The position numbers and the translations under genes are program-made. A stretch of DNA of 64,000 nucleotides from Streptomyces adustus (lineage in GTDB: Bacteria > Actinomycetota > Actinomycetes > Streptomycetales > Streptomycetaceae). This document shows, piece after piece, positions 53,238 to 61,249 of this stretch (positions are counted from its first letter, which is position 1; every line of letters starts with the position of its first letter). The notes under the pieces are model-generated. The model worked only from the letters and a program-made list of their open reading frames with translations. It had not been told where the DNA came from and ran no database searches. The DNA is taken from assembly GCF_009377175.1 (NCBI RefSeq), contig NZ_VJZD01000003.1:1-64000 (forward strand), in the 5' to 3' direction.

Positions 53238-54824
53238 CTATCGGCCGGGCAGCGGGACGCCCCCTGTCATCGTCACTCCGGCCTCGGCGACACGCGTCGC
53301 GATCCCGATGGCGGCACGTTCGGCCAGCGCGGCGATGGTCAGTGACGGATTGACGGTGAGCGAGGCGGGTACAGCCGAGCCGTCCGTGACGAACAGGCCC
53401 CGAAATCCCCGTAGTTCGTGCTGGTCGTCGAGGGCACTGGTGGTCGGGTCGTCGCCGATGCGCGCGGACCCGAGCGGGTGGGCCGTGACCGTACCGGCCA
53501 AGGCCTCGGTCCACGGACGGACCCGGGACAGACCGTCCTTCTCCAGGATTCCGCGCAGCGCCGTGTCCGCCCGGTCCCATGCCTGGCGGGTTCGGGTGGT
53601 GGGGCGGAAGGACATCGTGCCCTGACCGAGACCGGGTGCCAGGCGGATGAAGCCCCCGGTGGGAGGAACCACTCCGAAGGTGCCTTCGTTGTCGTCCTCG
53701 GTCATGGCGAGCAGGGTGAGCCACGACGGCCAACGGGCCCGCATCCGACGCTTGTCGACGCCGAACCAGCCGGGCGCGCCGGTCGTCTGGGCGAGGATGT
53801 TGGTCAGCGGCGGGAAGTAGATCTGCTGGAGCATGAACCGGCTGTACTCAGGTGCGGACGGATCCAGGTAGTCGTACGTGGCGGAAGTGATCGGCCGGCC
53901 GATCGGCAGCCCCTGGTAGACCGTTCCGTCGGGGCGGGAGAGTCCGAGCAGCGACCCCGCTTTGCTCTCGTCGACGTCGGCGACACTGACGTGGTCGCCG
54001 TTGCCGGAGAAGTAGCGGCCGACCGCACCCGGGATGCCGCCGAGCAGCAGGGCGGACCGCTGGAGGATCACCGGCGTGCCCACCGCACCCGCCGCCAGCA
54101 CCACGACCTTGGCGTGGATGATCCCCACGTTCGTGGTGCAGGTGTAGTCGTCGGGGTCGAGGACGGTGTAGGCGACCGCGTAGCGGTAGCCGGACTCCGG
54201 CGAGGGGGTGATGAGCTGAACCTCGTGCAGTGGCCGGATGACCGCACCATGGGCTTCCGCCGCGGGGAGATAGTTGAGGAGCATGGAGCGCTTGGCGTCG
54301 AACGCGCAGCCCGACAGCATCCAGTTGCAGTTGGTGCAGGCAGCGGTGTCCACCGCCACCGGAACCGGATTGCAGGTGTGCCCGGCCCGCCGGCAGGCGG
54401 CCGCCAGTACCCCGCCCGCGTAGGAGACGTCCGACCAGCCGGTGTGTGCGACCGGCAGTGCCTGCTCCACCCGGTCGTACCACGGGTCGAGCGTGGCCCG
54501 GCTGAGGGACGCCGGCCACATCCGCCGTCCGATGCTGCCGTGGCGCTCGAAGGCGTACGACGGCGCCCGTAGCGAGGCGGCGAAGTAGACGACGCTGCCG
54601 CCGCCCACGCAGTTGCCCGCGACCACCGAGACGCCGTCGCCGCGGATCACATCGACGATCTTGTTGTAGGTGCCCAGGCGCATGGAGTGGCTGAACTGCG
54701 CCGCACCCCAGCGGGGTCCGCGCTCCAGAATGGTGACGCGTGCTCCGCCTGCGGCCATGTAGTACGCGGGGATGGCCCCGCCGAAGCCGCTGCCGATCAC
54801 GAGGACGTCCGTGGTCTCGGTCAT
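53238..54824 (-). CDS. GMC-family (cholesterol oxidase-like) oxidoreductase
   Basis: A 528-residue flavoprotein: FAD motif DVLVIGSGFGGAIPAYYMAAGGARVTILERG, then NCVGGGSVVYFAA, and the C-terminal TAHPLGSARIGDDPTTSALD and GLFVTDGSAVPASLTVNPSLTIAALAERAA with the conserved HPLG and NP. Such enzymes oxidise alcohols or sterols. It lacks its own signal peptide. The ATG at 54824 overlaps the DUF5987 stop, so it is the last gene of a three-gene operon. Confidence 0.87.
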   Translation of the reverse strand: MTETTDVLVIGSGFGGAIPAYYMAAGGARVTILERGPRWGAAQFSHSMRLGTYNKIVDVIRGDGVSVVAGNCVGGGSVVYFAASLRAPSYAFERHGSIGRRMWPASLSRATLDPWYDRVEQALPVAHTGWSDVSYAGGVLAAACRRAGHTCNPVPVAVDTAACTNCNWMLSGCAFDAKRSMLLNYLPAAEAHGAVIRPLHEVQLITPSPESGYRYAVAYTVLDPDDYTCTTNVGIIHAKVVVLAAGAVGTPVILQRSALLLGGIPGAVGRYFSGNGDHVSVADVDESKAGSLLGLSRPDGTVYQGLPIGRPITSATYDYLDPSAPEYSRFMLQQIYFPPLTNILAQTTGAPGWFGVDKRRMRARWPSWLTLLAMTEDDNEGTFGVVPPTGGFIRLAPGLGQGTMSFRPTTRTRQAWDRADTALRGILEKDGLSRVRPWTEALAGTVTAHPLGSARIGDDPTTSALDDQHELRGFRGLFVTDGSAVPASLTVNPSLTIAALAERAAIGIATRVAEAGVTMTGGVPLPGR

Positions 54825-55477
54825 GCCGGGCTCCCGGAAGGGGTCGTGGCGGGATGGAGCGCCGCGAGCGGGCGGCCGTAGGAGAAGTCCCCGAACCGCC
54901 ACAGGCCGTCCGGGTCCGGCTCGGGAAACCTCAGCCAGGCCAGGCCCGGATGGCCCTGGGCCAAGGCGGCGGCCGTGTCGGACTGCCCGGCGGTGTCGAA
55001 CGCGATGCCGACGATCAGGCTCATCACCTGCCAGACCGGCTCGTCGAGGTCGCCCGAGCCGAACAGGCCGCTGACCAGATCGGTCCGATGGGAGAAGGAC
55101 AGGTCGACGAAGGGCGGCCGGCTGGGTGACAGCCAGATCAGCCGGACCGCCGCATAGGCGACGGCACGGGCGTCGAGCAGGGCCGCGATCTCGGGCAGCA
55201 GCGGGGCCAGTGGCAACTGGGGAGAGTTCATGACGTCGATGACGCCCGCCTGGACGGCGCCCGGCCCGGTGACCGCTCCGGCGCACACCTGGTCACCCGG
55301 GAACCGGTGCTCACCGGGGATGAGGGTGTCGGCAAAGGCCCCCAGCGTCTGTGTCGTCCAGCCTTCGGAGACGTCCGCCGCGGCGGCTGCCGGGGTGGCG
55401 GTGAGGCCCCCGGCGGCCAGCACGGCAACCGATGCGGTGAGCGCCTTGAGGATCGCTCGTCGGTCGATGGTGGACAC
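54821..55477 (-). CDS. DUF5987-type secreted protein, likely GMC partner
   Basis: A 218-residue protein with an N-terminal export signal of Tat-like form (TIDRRAILKALTASVAVLAAGG, ending AAAA). The mature part (TTQTLGAFADTLIPGEHRFPGDQVC...) resembles the gluconate dehydrogenase subunit 3/DUF5987 type that pairs with GMC oxidoreductases. Stop overlaps the GMC start; 6 bases follow the upstream gene. Suggests hitchhiker export of the GMC enzyme; inference. Confidence 0.78.
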   Translation of the reverse strand: MSTIDRRAILKALTASVAVLAAGGLTATPAAAAADVSEGWTTQTLGAFADTLIPGEHRFPGDQVCAGAVTGPGAVQAGVIDVMNSPQLPLAPLLPEIAALLDARAVAYAAVRLIWLSPSRPPFVDLSFSHRTDLVSGLFGSGDLDEPVWQVMSLIVGIAFDTAGQSDTAAALAQGHPGLAWLRFPEPDPDGLWRFGDFSYGRPLAALHPATTPSGSPA

Positions 55478-55483
55478 GGCCGG

Positions 55484-56158
55484 TCAGCCGATCAGCGCGC
55501 AGCCGAGGTCGGGCGCAAGCGCCACCGTCAGACCGGTCTCACCGGCTTCCTGGCCGTATTCGGACAGCGCGTCGGCGAGGTTGTCGAAGTTCGAGGCGCG
55601 CAGGGCGGCGACGGCGTCGCCGATGCCTGCCGTTCGGCCGTTGACGCTGAAGTGGGTGAGGCGGGCGCCGGCCCGCCGGCCGGTCTTGTCCCACCAGTAC
55701 TGGCCGTCCCACGCCACGTACGGTACGGCGCCGTTGGTGGCCTGCACGCTCCAGTGGTCCTTCTGGTAGTAGCGGCAGGTCAGCATGGTGATGGCGAAGC
55801 GGGAGGGCTCGGCGACCAGGAAGCGCAGGGCTCCACCGTCGTCGAAGGTGATGTCGCGCTTGCTGTACTCCACGCACAGCGGGTTCGCGAACATCAGCCA
55901 CAGGGGCGGCTGTTCACCCTCGCCGAAGTTGTGCCAGGTGCACGTGGCGGCGAAGCCCGGCTCGGTGAAGGGCCCGACCGCAGGCACGTCGGAGGAGGTC
56001 CGGACCGCCGCCGAGGTGCTCACGGCCTGAGCCGTACGGACGTCAGTGCCCGATCCGGCGGGTGCGGCAGATGCGTCATGGCTCGGGAACAGCGCGGCGC
56101 AGACCCCGAGGACCAGCGCGAAGCCGACCGCAGTGGTGCGCAGGTGCACAGGAAACAC
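55484..56158 (-). CDS. Secreted hypothetical protein
   Basis: From the GTG at 56158 (AGGAGG 4 bases upstream; GTG 56149 also possible) the protein has 224 residues with a signal peptide (LRTTAVGFALVLGVCAALFPSHDASA). The mature part includes TCTWHNFGEGEQPPLWLMFANPLCVEYSKRDITF and WDGQYWWDKTGRRAGARLTHFSVNGRTAGIGDAVAAL. Four Cys may form disulfides. First gene of the operon with DUF5987 and GMC. Function unknown. Confidence 0.7.
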   Translation of the reverse strand: MFPVHLRTTAVGFALVLGVCAALFPSHDASAAPAGSGTDVRTAQAVSTSAAVRTSSDVPAVGPFTEPGFAATCTWHNFGEGEQPPLWLMFANPLCVEYSKRDITFDDGGALRFLVAEPSRFAITMLTCRYYQKDHWSVQATNGAVPYVAWDGQYWWDKTGRRAGARLTHFSVNGRTAGIGDAVAALRASNFDNLADALSEYGQEAGETGLTVALAPDLGCALIG

Positions 56159-56596
56159 AGGACCTCCTGGACGCGGAAAAGTGTGGTGTCGCTCGAGAAA
56201 GGCCGCCGAGGGCGGGGGACCGGCGGGCCGAGGATGGGGCACTTTGCTCAGGAGCAGAGGTGGTACGGGTGGCTGACCGGGTCACGATGACGACGACAGG
56301 CGTTCCGACGCGGGCGAGGTGGGAGCGGCCATGTCTTCGTCGGCGCCCAGGTCGACAACGACGGCGCCGGTGCTCGCAGGCGTGGGCAGGCCGCGGGACG
56401 GCGTACGGTCGGGCTGCGGGGTTGCGTACTGTCGAGCGGCGGGTCGGCGGGGCCGGAAGTCAGGGGCGGCGGACGCCATTGCCGCAGCGCCCGTTTGCGG
56501 GCGGCCCTGCCCGGCACGAGCCGCGTCCGCACGGAGGTGCCTCCGTCCGCGGGCAGGGCGACCGCACGTCCGCCGAGGCGGGCGGATCTCGATGGT
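56159..56596. other. 438-base gap between two leftward units
   Basis: No gene supported. The left end carries the promoter of the secreted protein-DUF5987-GMC operon. No strong repeat seen. Confidence 0.35.
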
Positions 56597-57991
56597 TCAT
56601 CGGTCGCCGACCTCCGCGTGCGCGGTACCCGACAGCCGCCATAAGGCTTCCCGCCGCCATGTGCCCCACCAGCGCTCCAGGCTGACCACCGCGTCCGCCC
56701 TCTCGCTGTTGCGGCAGACCGCGGTGGAGCCGTCGGGGTCGGTGTAGTCGAGCCTCAGTGTCCGGTCGGGCGGCTGGGTGACTGTCACCTTGATGCGTCT
56801 CAGGCCCGCCCTGCCCTCGACCCGCCATTCGGGCAGGCCGAGGTCCGCGCGGAACCGGCCGACGCCCGCCCAGCCCACGGCGGAGCGTTCCGCGCGCCGG
56901 GGCCAGCTGCGGCCGTTTCGGTGCAGGCGCAGGAAGACCAGGGGCGGCAGCCTGTCGAGTCCGCGCCGCATGGACACCGCGGCGACGATCTCCAGGACGT
57001 CACCACCACCGAGGTCGGCGTGGAGCCAGGCCCAGCGGCGTGCGTTGCCATGGCCGTAGATGCGGGCGTCGGCCCCCGGAGCGTGGTCCAGTCGCAGCTC
57101 ACCGGCGCCGTACCGGATGGTTCCGCTGTAGCGGGAGCGGCCGGCGGGGAGCATGTGCGAGGCCGGAAGCCAGGGGCGTCGCCAGGACCAGCGGGGAAAC
57201 GTGTACAGCGGCGGGCCCTCGGGGCTCTCGGTGAGCGCCCAGGTGAACGTCCCCGCGGAGCCCGTGAGCCGGCCCGGTCGGAGGTGGACGCCCGCGGCGG
57301 TGAAGCCTTCCGGATGCGCTGTCCACGGTACGGGGCCGAAGCGTGCGTGTTCGACGTGGCCGTCCTTGGGGAAGACGGCGATCCAGCCGTGCGCGTAGGC
57401 GGCTGAACCGTCGGAGGGCGCCACCAGTTCGTGGTGCAGCCAGATCCCGCTGTCGGTGGCCGGATCCGTCAGGGTCGTGTACCAGACCTCGGTCCGCCCC
57501 GGTGTGCCGTCCCAGCGTGCTGCCGGACGCCCGTCGACGGGGGACGTGACAGCACGCGGGAACCGGAAGCTCGCGATGAAGGGCAGCAGGCCGGTGACGA
57601 GGGGAAAGCGCAGGGTGCCCTCGCCCACGCGGTCACCGTTCTCGTACAGGGTGTACGGCAGTACGGTCAGCGAGGCGAGCGGACGCTTGGGTGACATCGA
57701 CTTGCAGCCGACCAGAGTGAGGCGCCGGCCTTCCATGACGAAGGTGATCCGGTAGCGGATCCAGTCGCGCGAATGGGGCGCTGTCTCCAGCTCGCCCACG
57801 GCTTCGGTGTCGTCGGCGCGTCCCGTCACGCGTACGCGTCCGGTGACGTGCGCCCGCGTCGTGCGGTGGGGCAGTGGCACCGCGTCGGCACGGACCAGCA
57901 GGTCCAGCCGGACGGGGTGGTCGCGGTCCTCGCCGGCCAGACGCACCCGGCCCAGCAGGGTCTCTTTGAACACCGTCCCGCGTAAGCTCAC
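56597..57991 (-). CDS. Large conserved protein coupled to GntR, unknown function
   Basis: A 464-residue cytosolic, beta-rich protein: MSLRGTVFKETLLGRVRLAG, LTLVGCKSMSPKRPLASLTVLPYTLYENG, EVWYTTLTDPATDSGIWLHHELVAPSDGSAAYAHGWIAVFPKDG and GHGNARRWAWLHADLGGGDVLEIVAAVSM. The W-rich central blocks recall AttH/lipocalin-like and GMC-associated proteins, but I cannot assign it. Overlap with the GntR stop (ATGA) shows one transcript. Adjacent to the GMC operon, a shared lipid or sterol role is possible but unproven. Confidence 0.6.
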   Translation of the reverse strand: MSLRGTVFKETLLGRVRLAGEDRDHPVRLDLLVRADAVPLPHRTTRAHVTGRVRVTGRADDTEAVGELETAPHSRDWIRYRITFVMEGRRLTLVGCKSMSPKRPLASLTVLPYTLYENGDRVGEGTLRFPLVTGLLPFIASFRFPRAVTSPVDGRPAARWDGTPGRTEVWYTTLTDPATDSGIWLHHELVAPSDGSAAYAHGWIAVFPKDGHVEHARFGPVPWTAHPEGFTAAGVHLRPGRLTGSAGTFTWALTESPEGPPLYTFPRWSWRRPWLPASHMLPAGRSRYSGTIRYGAGELRLDHAPGADARIYGHGNARRWAWLHADLGGGDVLEIVAAVSMRRGLDRLPPLVFLRLHRNGRSWPRRAERSAVGWAGVGRFRADLGLPEWRVEGRAGLRRIKVTVTQPPDRTLRLDYTDPDGSTAVCRNSERADAVVSLERWWGTWRREALWRLSGTAHAEVGDR

Positions 57992-58704
57992 CGGGCACCT
58001 TCCCGGCGTCGGCGGGAGCGTGCCAGCCCGTCGAGCATCATGCGTTCCGTCGCCGACAGATAGTCGCCCGCGGCGGTGCGAGCCGCCTCCTGGTCGCCGG
58101 CGGCCACGGCCTCGACGACCGGAGTCAGACGGTCACGAGCGGCCCGGGGAACCTCGAAGGGCCCGACCAGCGCTCCGCGCACCGGCAGATACGCGTTGAA
58201 CAGGGTGTTGGTCAGTAGGACGTACACCCGGTTGCCCGTGGCACGGGCAAGAGCACGGTGCACCTCGACGTCCGCCAGCTGCACGGGCTCGCCGCCCGCC
58301 GCGTCGCCGACGGCCGCCAGCAGCAGACGCAGTTCGGCGACCTGGGCCGCCGTGGCACGGGTCGCCGCGCGTTCCGCGATCAACATGCCGATGCTGCGGC
58401 GGACTTCGAAGATCTCACCGATCCAGTCGGGGCTGTGGAGCACCAGCATCGGCAGGAGGTCCGCCCCGCCCAGGCGCAGGAAATCCCTTACCCGGGTCCC
58501 CACTCCGTGGCGTGTCTCCAGCAATCCGGCGTGCGCCAGTCGCTCGAAGGCGTGCTTGAGGGAGGTGCGAGTGACCCCGAATCCGTCGGCGAGTTCACGT
58601 TCGGGAGGCAGATAGCTTCCGGCGGGATGACGCTCGGCGAGGATGTCCTCGCGCAGCCGCTTCTCCAGCGCGTCGACGATCGTCTCGCGTGGCAGTGCCT
58701 CCAC
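57988..58704 (-). CDS. GntR/FadR-family regulator
   Basis: A 238-residue FCD-type GntR protein: winged helix LREDILAERHPAGSYLPPERELADGFGVTRTSLKHAFERLAHAGLLETRHGVGTRV, then a helical FCD domain (EIFEVRRSIGMLIAERAATRATAAQVAELRLLL, DVEVHRALARATGNRVYVLL). FadR-type members bind acyl-CoAs or sugar acids. A 27-base palindrome lies just upstream. The stop overlaps the following gene. Confidence 0.88.
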   Translation of the reverse strand: MEALPRETIVDALEKRLREDILAERHPAGSYLPPERELADGFGVTRTSLKHAFERLAHAGLLETRHGVGTRVRDFLRLGGADLLPMLVLHSPDWIGEIFEVRRSIGMLIAERAATRATAAQVAELRLLLAAVGDAAGGEPVQLADVEVHRALARATGNRVYVLLTNTLFNAYLPVRGALVGPFEVPRAARDRLTPVVEAVAAGDQEAARTAAGDYLSATERMMLDGLARSRRRREGAR

Positions 58705-58724
58705 GTCGGCTCCCGGTGATTGAG

Positions 58725-58751
58725 TGGTTCAGTGGCTGAGCCACTGAACCA
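58725..58751. promoter_or_regulatory. Perfect 27-base palindrome upstream of gntR
   Basis: Arm TGGTTCAGTGGC (58725-58736), spacer TGA, arm GCCACTGAACCA (58740-58751). It begins 20 bases upstream of the gntR ATG, the position of an autoregulatory operator. Confidence 0.7.
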
Positions 58752-59028
58752 TCGTTGATGACGCGGCGTCAATAACTCGGGACGGGAGAGCGACGATGCC
58801 ACGCGCTCGGATGCCGGTTCGTCACGATGCCGCCTCCCGACCGGGCACGGCTCCCAACACCGAGATGTGCCGACGTGCGAGGGCGGCGGTCGTGCAACCG
58901 GCGCGTGCGTCGGCGGGCAGAGCGCACCTGGGCGGGCCGCGGACGTCGGTGTCGGTGGCCGGAGCTAGCGTGTCCGGGATCGGGCCGCTCCGAAACCGCG
59001 GAGACGGACGTGTCAGAAGTGGGGGACC

Positions 59029-59514
59029 ATGACCGAGCAAGGAGGCGTAGACCTGATTCGCCTCGCCGACGACGAGGGCAACAGCGTCGTCGTACAGGTG
59101 ACCGGACGGCATAGGCCGGGAGTACTGACGGCTCACGACACCCTGACGGCGAACGTCCTGGTGACGACCGCGTTCGTCAGCGGGCAACTGGACATCTGGA
59201 TCGCGCCTCGCGACCTGGTCGAATGGGAAACAGCCCTCGACTCCCTGGCGGCGGGGCAGGACATCAGTTGGATGGGAGGCCGTGGCCCCGAGATCAGGAT
59301 CCAGCTCAGCGGAGAGCGTGGATGCCCCGATGTCATCGTCGATGACATACCGGGTTCCATGGCGACGGTGACAGTGCCCGTGGCCGTCGAAGAAGGCTGG
59401 ATGGAGGAACAGCGCCGCCGCTTGGACGAGGTTCGCCGACGCTGGCCCCGCGAGGTCGTGGAGTCCTCCTTCGGTGTCTACGAGTGGAGTCCGCACCGGA
59501 AGCGACGTCCATAG
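59029..59514 (+). CDS. DUF5959 family protein
   Basis: A 161-residue protein matching Streptomyces DUF5959: LIRLADDEGNSVVVQVTGR, PGVLTAHDTLTANVLVTTAFVSGQLDIW, DLVEWETALDSLAAGQDISWMGGRGPEIRIQL and a final WPREVVESSFGVYEW. Cytosolic, no known function. The ATG at 59029 stands alone. Confidence 0.82.
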   Translation: MTEQGGVDLIRLADDEGNSVVVQVTGRHRPGVLTAHDTLTANVLVTTAFVSGQLDIWIAPRDLVEWETALDSLAAGQDISWMGGRGPEIRIQLSGERGCPDVIVDDIPGSMATVTVPVAVEEGWMEEQRRRLDEVRRRWPREVVESSFGVYEWSPHRKRRP

Positions 59515-59678
59515 CCGGGATGTTCCGCTTTGTGGCCGTCATCGGCCCAGGCCTTGGTGATCGGCAGTGGCGTCCGGCGACGCCGGTGAGGAGTCGGGGA
59601 GGCAGGAGTCGGGGAGGCACATGCTTCATGCCGGGGTGACGGCTTGCGGGGCCCGGGTTCGGCGGCGCAATGCCGTGC

Positions 59679-61241
59679 TCACAGGCCGGTGACCTTGGCG
59701 CCGGCCGACAGGTCGTAGGCCAGGGTGACCGTGCGGTGGCCGCCGGGCGGGACGGTGACGTCCCAGCGGGCGATGCCTTCGGTGTCGACCACGTCGGGTG
59801 CGGGGGAGCAGGCATCCTTGCGCAGGCGTATCTCCACCGCCGAGACCTCGGACACCGGGATGCGCTCGCGGACGACCACTGTCCGTTCGTCGCTCTCCTC
59901 GGGCGCGGAGAAGCGGGACAGATGAACCCGGACGGTGCGGGAGATCACGGTTTTCTGGGTCATCCCGACGGAGTCGCGGGACTCCTCGGCATGCCGGACC
60001 ACCCGGAAGTCGTCGCAGCTGCCGAAGGCAAGCTCCACGGGGGCTCCGGGGGCGGCGAAGTCCACTGTGCCGCGGCCGGTGAATCCGCTGTCGCGGATCA
60101 GATCCACGGGCCCGGCCAGCAGCGCATGTCCGGACTCGTTGCCGAACCGGACGAGCCGGGTGACCAGCGGGGACAGTTCGGGGGAGCAGGCGTACTCGCT
60201 GCTGGTGGCCGCGGTGAAAGCGGAGACGGGCACCCGGTGCGCACGCCCGTCGCCGGGCACGGAGACCGGCGCGGGGGAGCGCAGCACCCGTGCCTGACCG
60301 CCGTCGGCCAGCCCGGGCAGGCCGAGTGTCGGTGCCGGGCCGAGGTCGCCGATCTCCTGCTCGCGCATCTCGACGTTGAGGGTGCGGCGCTCCGCGGCGG
60401 AGCGGTCCTTGAGCGTCAACCGGTCCTCGCCCAGCCGCGGGGGTTCGGTGGCCAGCGTCGACCGGGCCGTCGACAACGTCAGCCGTACGTCCGACCAGTC
60501 CTCGCCGGTGCGCTGCCAGACCACGGCGTCGGTCTCCAGGGTGAGCGAGTCCCCCACGAGCACGGCCCGGTAGGCGGGCCGCCACAAGGCGCACGGGGTG
60601 AGGTGGCTCAGTCGTAGCCCCGCCGGCCCGGCCGCCTCGGCGTCCACGGTCAGCTCGACATGGCCGACCAGTTCGAGGGGCTCATCCTCGGCGAGATCCA
60701 TGGCCCGCCGGATCTCCCCCTGCTCGCGGGCGACGGCGGTCAGCCGGGCCTCCACGGCGCGCAGGTCCTCGCCGTACGTGTCGCGCTCGCCGTCCACTTG
60801 GTCCAGTCCGCGGGTCCAGCGGGGCACCTCGCTCTCCCCGGAGCCGGTCCCCTCGCCGATGTCCCGCAGCAGGTCGGCGGCGAGCCGGGCGAGCAGGTCG
60901 AGGCGGGCACGCAGACGATCGCGCCGCTGTTCCAGCGCGACCTGCTCCTCCTCCAGGGCGTGCGCGCGCAGGCGCAGGGCGGAGTCGTCGTCGGGGGACG
61001 GCACCGGCCCGCGCGGTGTCCAGCTACGGACGATCCGCACGTCGAGCACGGTCGCCGGGTGATCGGCGCTCAGCTCGGCATGCAGGGTACGGTCGACGGC
61101 CAGCGCGCTGACCGGCCCGAGCCGCAGCCGCTGAACTCCGGCCTGTAGATCGACCGCGGCGGTCCGTTCGACCTGGGCGCGATCCTCCAGACAGGTGACG
61201 GCCGTGACGGGCAGAGCGATCGGCTTCGGGGTCGTGGACAT
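59679..61241 (-). CDS. DUF4139 (MuiA-like) protein
   Basis: A 520-residue protein: an N-terminal DUF4140-like part (PVTAVTCLEDRAQVERTAAVDL), a long coiled-coil (ALRLRAHALEEEQVALEQRRDRLRARLDLL), and the DUF4139 domain with LWRPAYRAVLVGDSLTLETDAVVWQRTGEDWSDVRLTLSTA and KTVISRTVRVHLSRFSAPEESDERTVVVRERIPVSE. Function unknown; MuiA was named for mucoidy inhibition in enterobacteria. It lies 8 bases after its paralogue at 61250-63373. Confidence 0.83.
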   Translation of the reverse strand: MSTTPKPIALPVTAVTCLEDRAQVERTAAVDLQAGVQRLRLGPVSALAVDRTLHAELSADHPATVLDVRIVRSWTPRGPVPSPDDDSALRLRAHALEEEQVALEQRRDRLRARLDLLARLAADLLRDIGEGTGSGESEVPRWTRGLDQVDGERDTYGEDLRAVEARLTAVAREQGEIRRAMDLAEDEPLELVGHVELTVDAEAAGPAGLRLSHLTPCALWRPAYRAVLVGDSLTLETDAVVWQRTGEDWSDVRLTLSTARSTLATEPPRLGEDRLTLKDRSAAERRTLNVEMREQEIGDLGPAPTLGLPGLADGGQARVLRSPAPVSVPGDGRAHRVPVSAFTAATSSEYACSPELSPLVTRLVRFGNESGHALLAGPVDLIRDSGFTGRGTVDFAAPGAPVELAFGSCDDFRVVRHAEESRDSVGMTQKTVISRTVRVHLSRFSAPEESDERTVVVRERIPVSEVSAVEIRLRKDACSPAPDVVDTEGIARWDVTVPPGGHRTVTLAYDLSAGAKVTGL

Positions 61242-61249
61242 GGTGGGTG

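Noticed and set aside
58822..59496. Leftward frame of 224 codons opposite the DUF5959 gene
   Set aside because: The + strand frame matches DUF5959 throughout; the other strand has no family.
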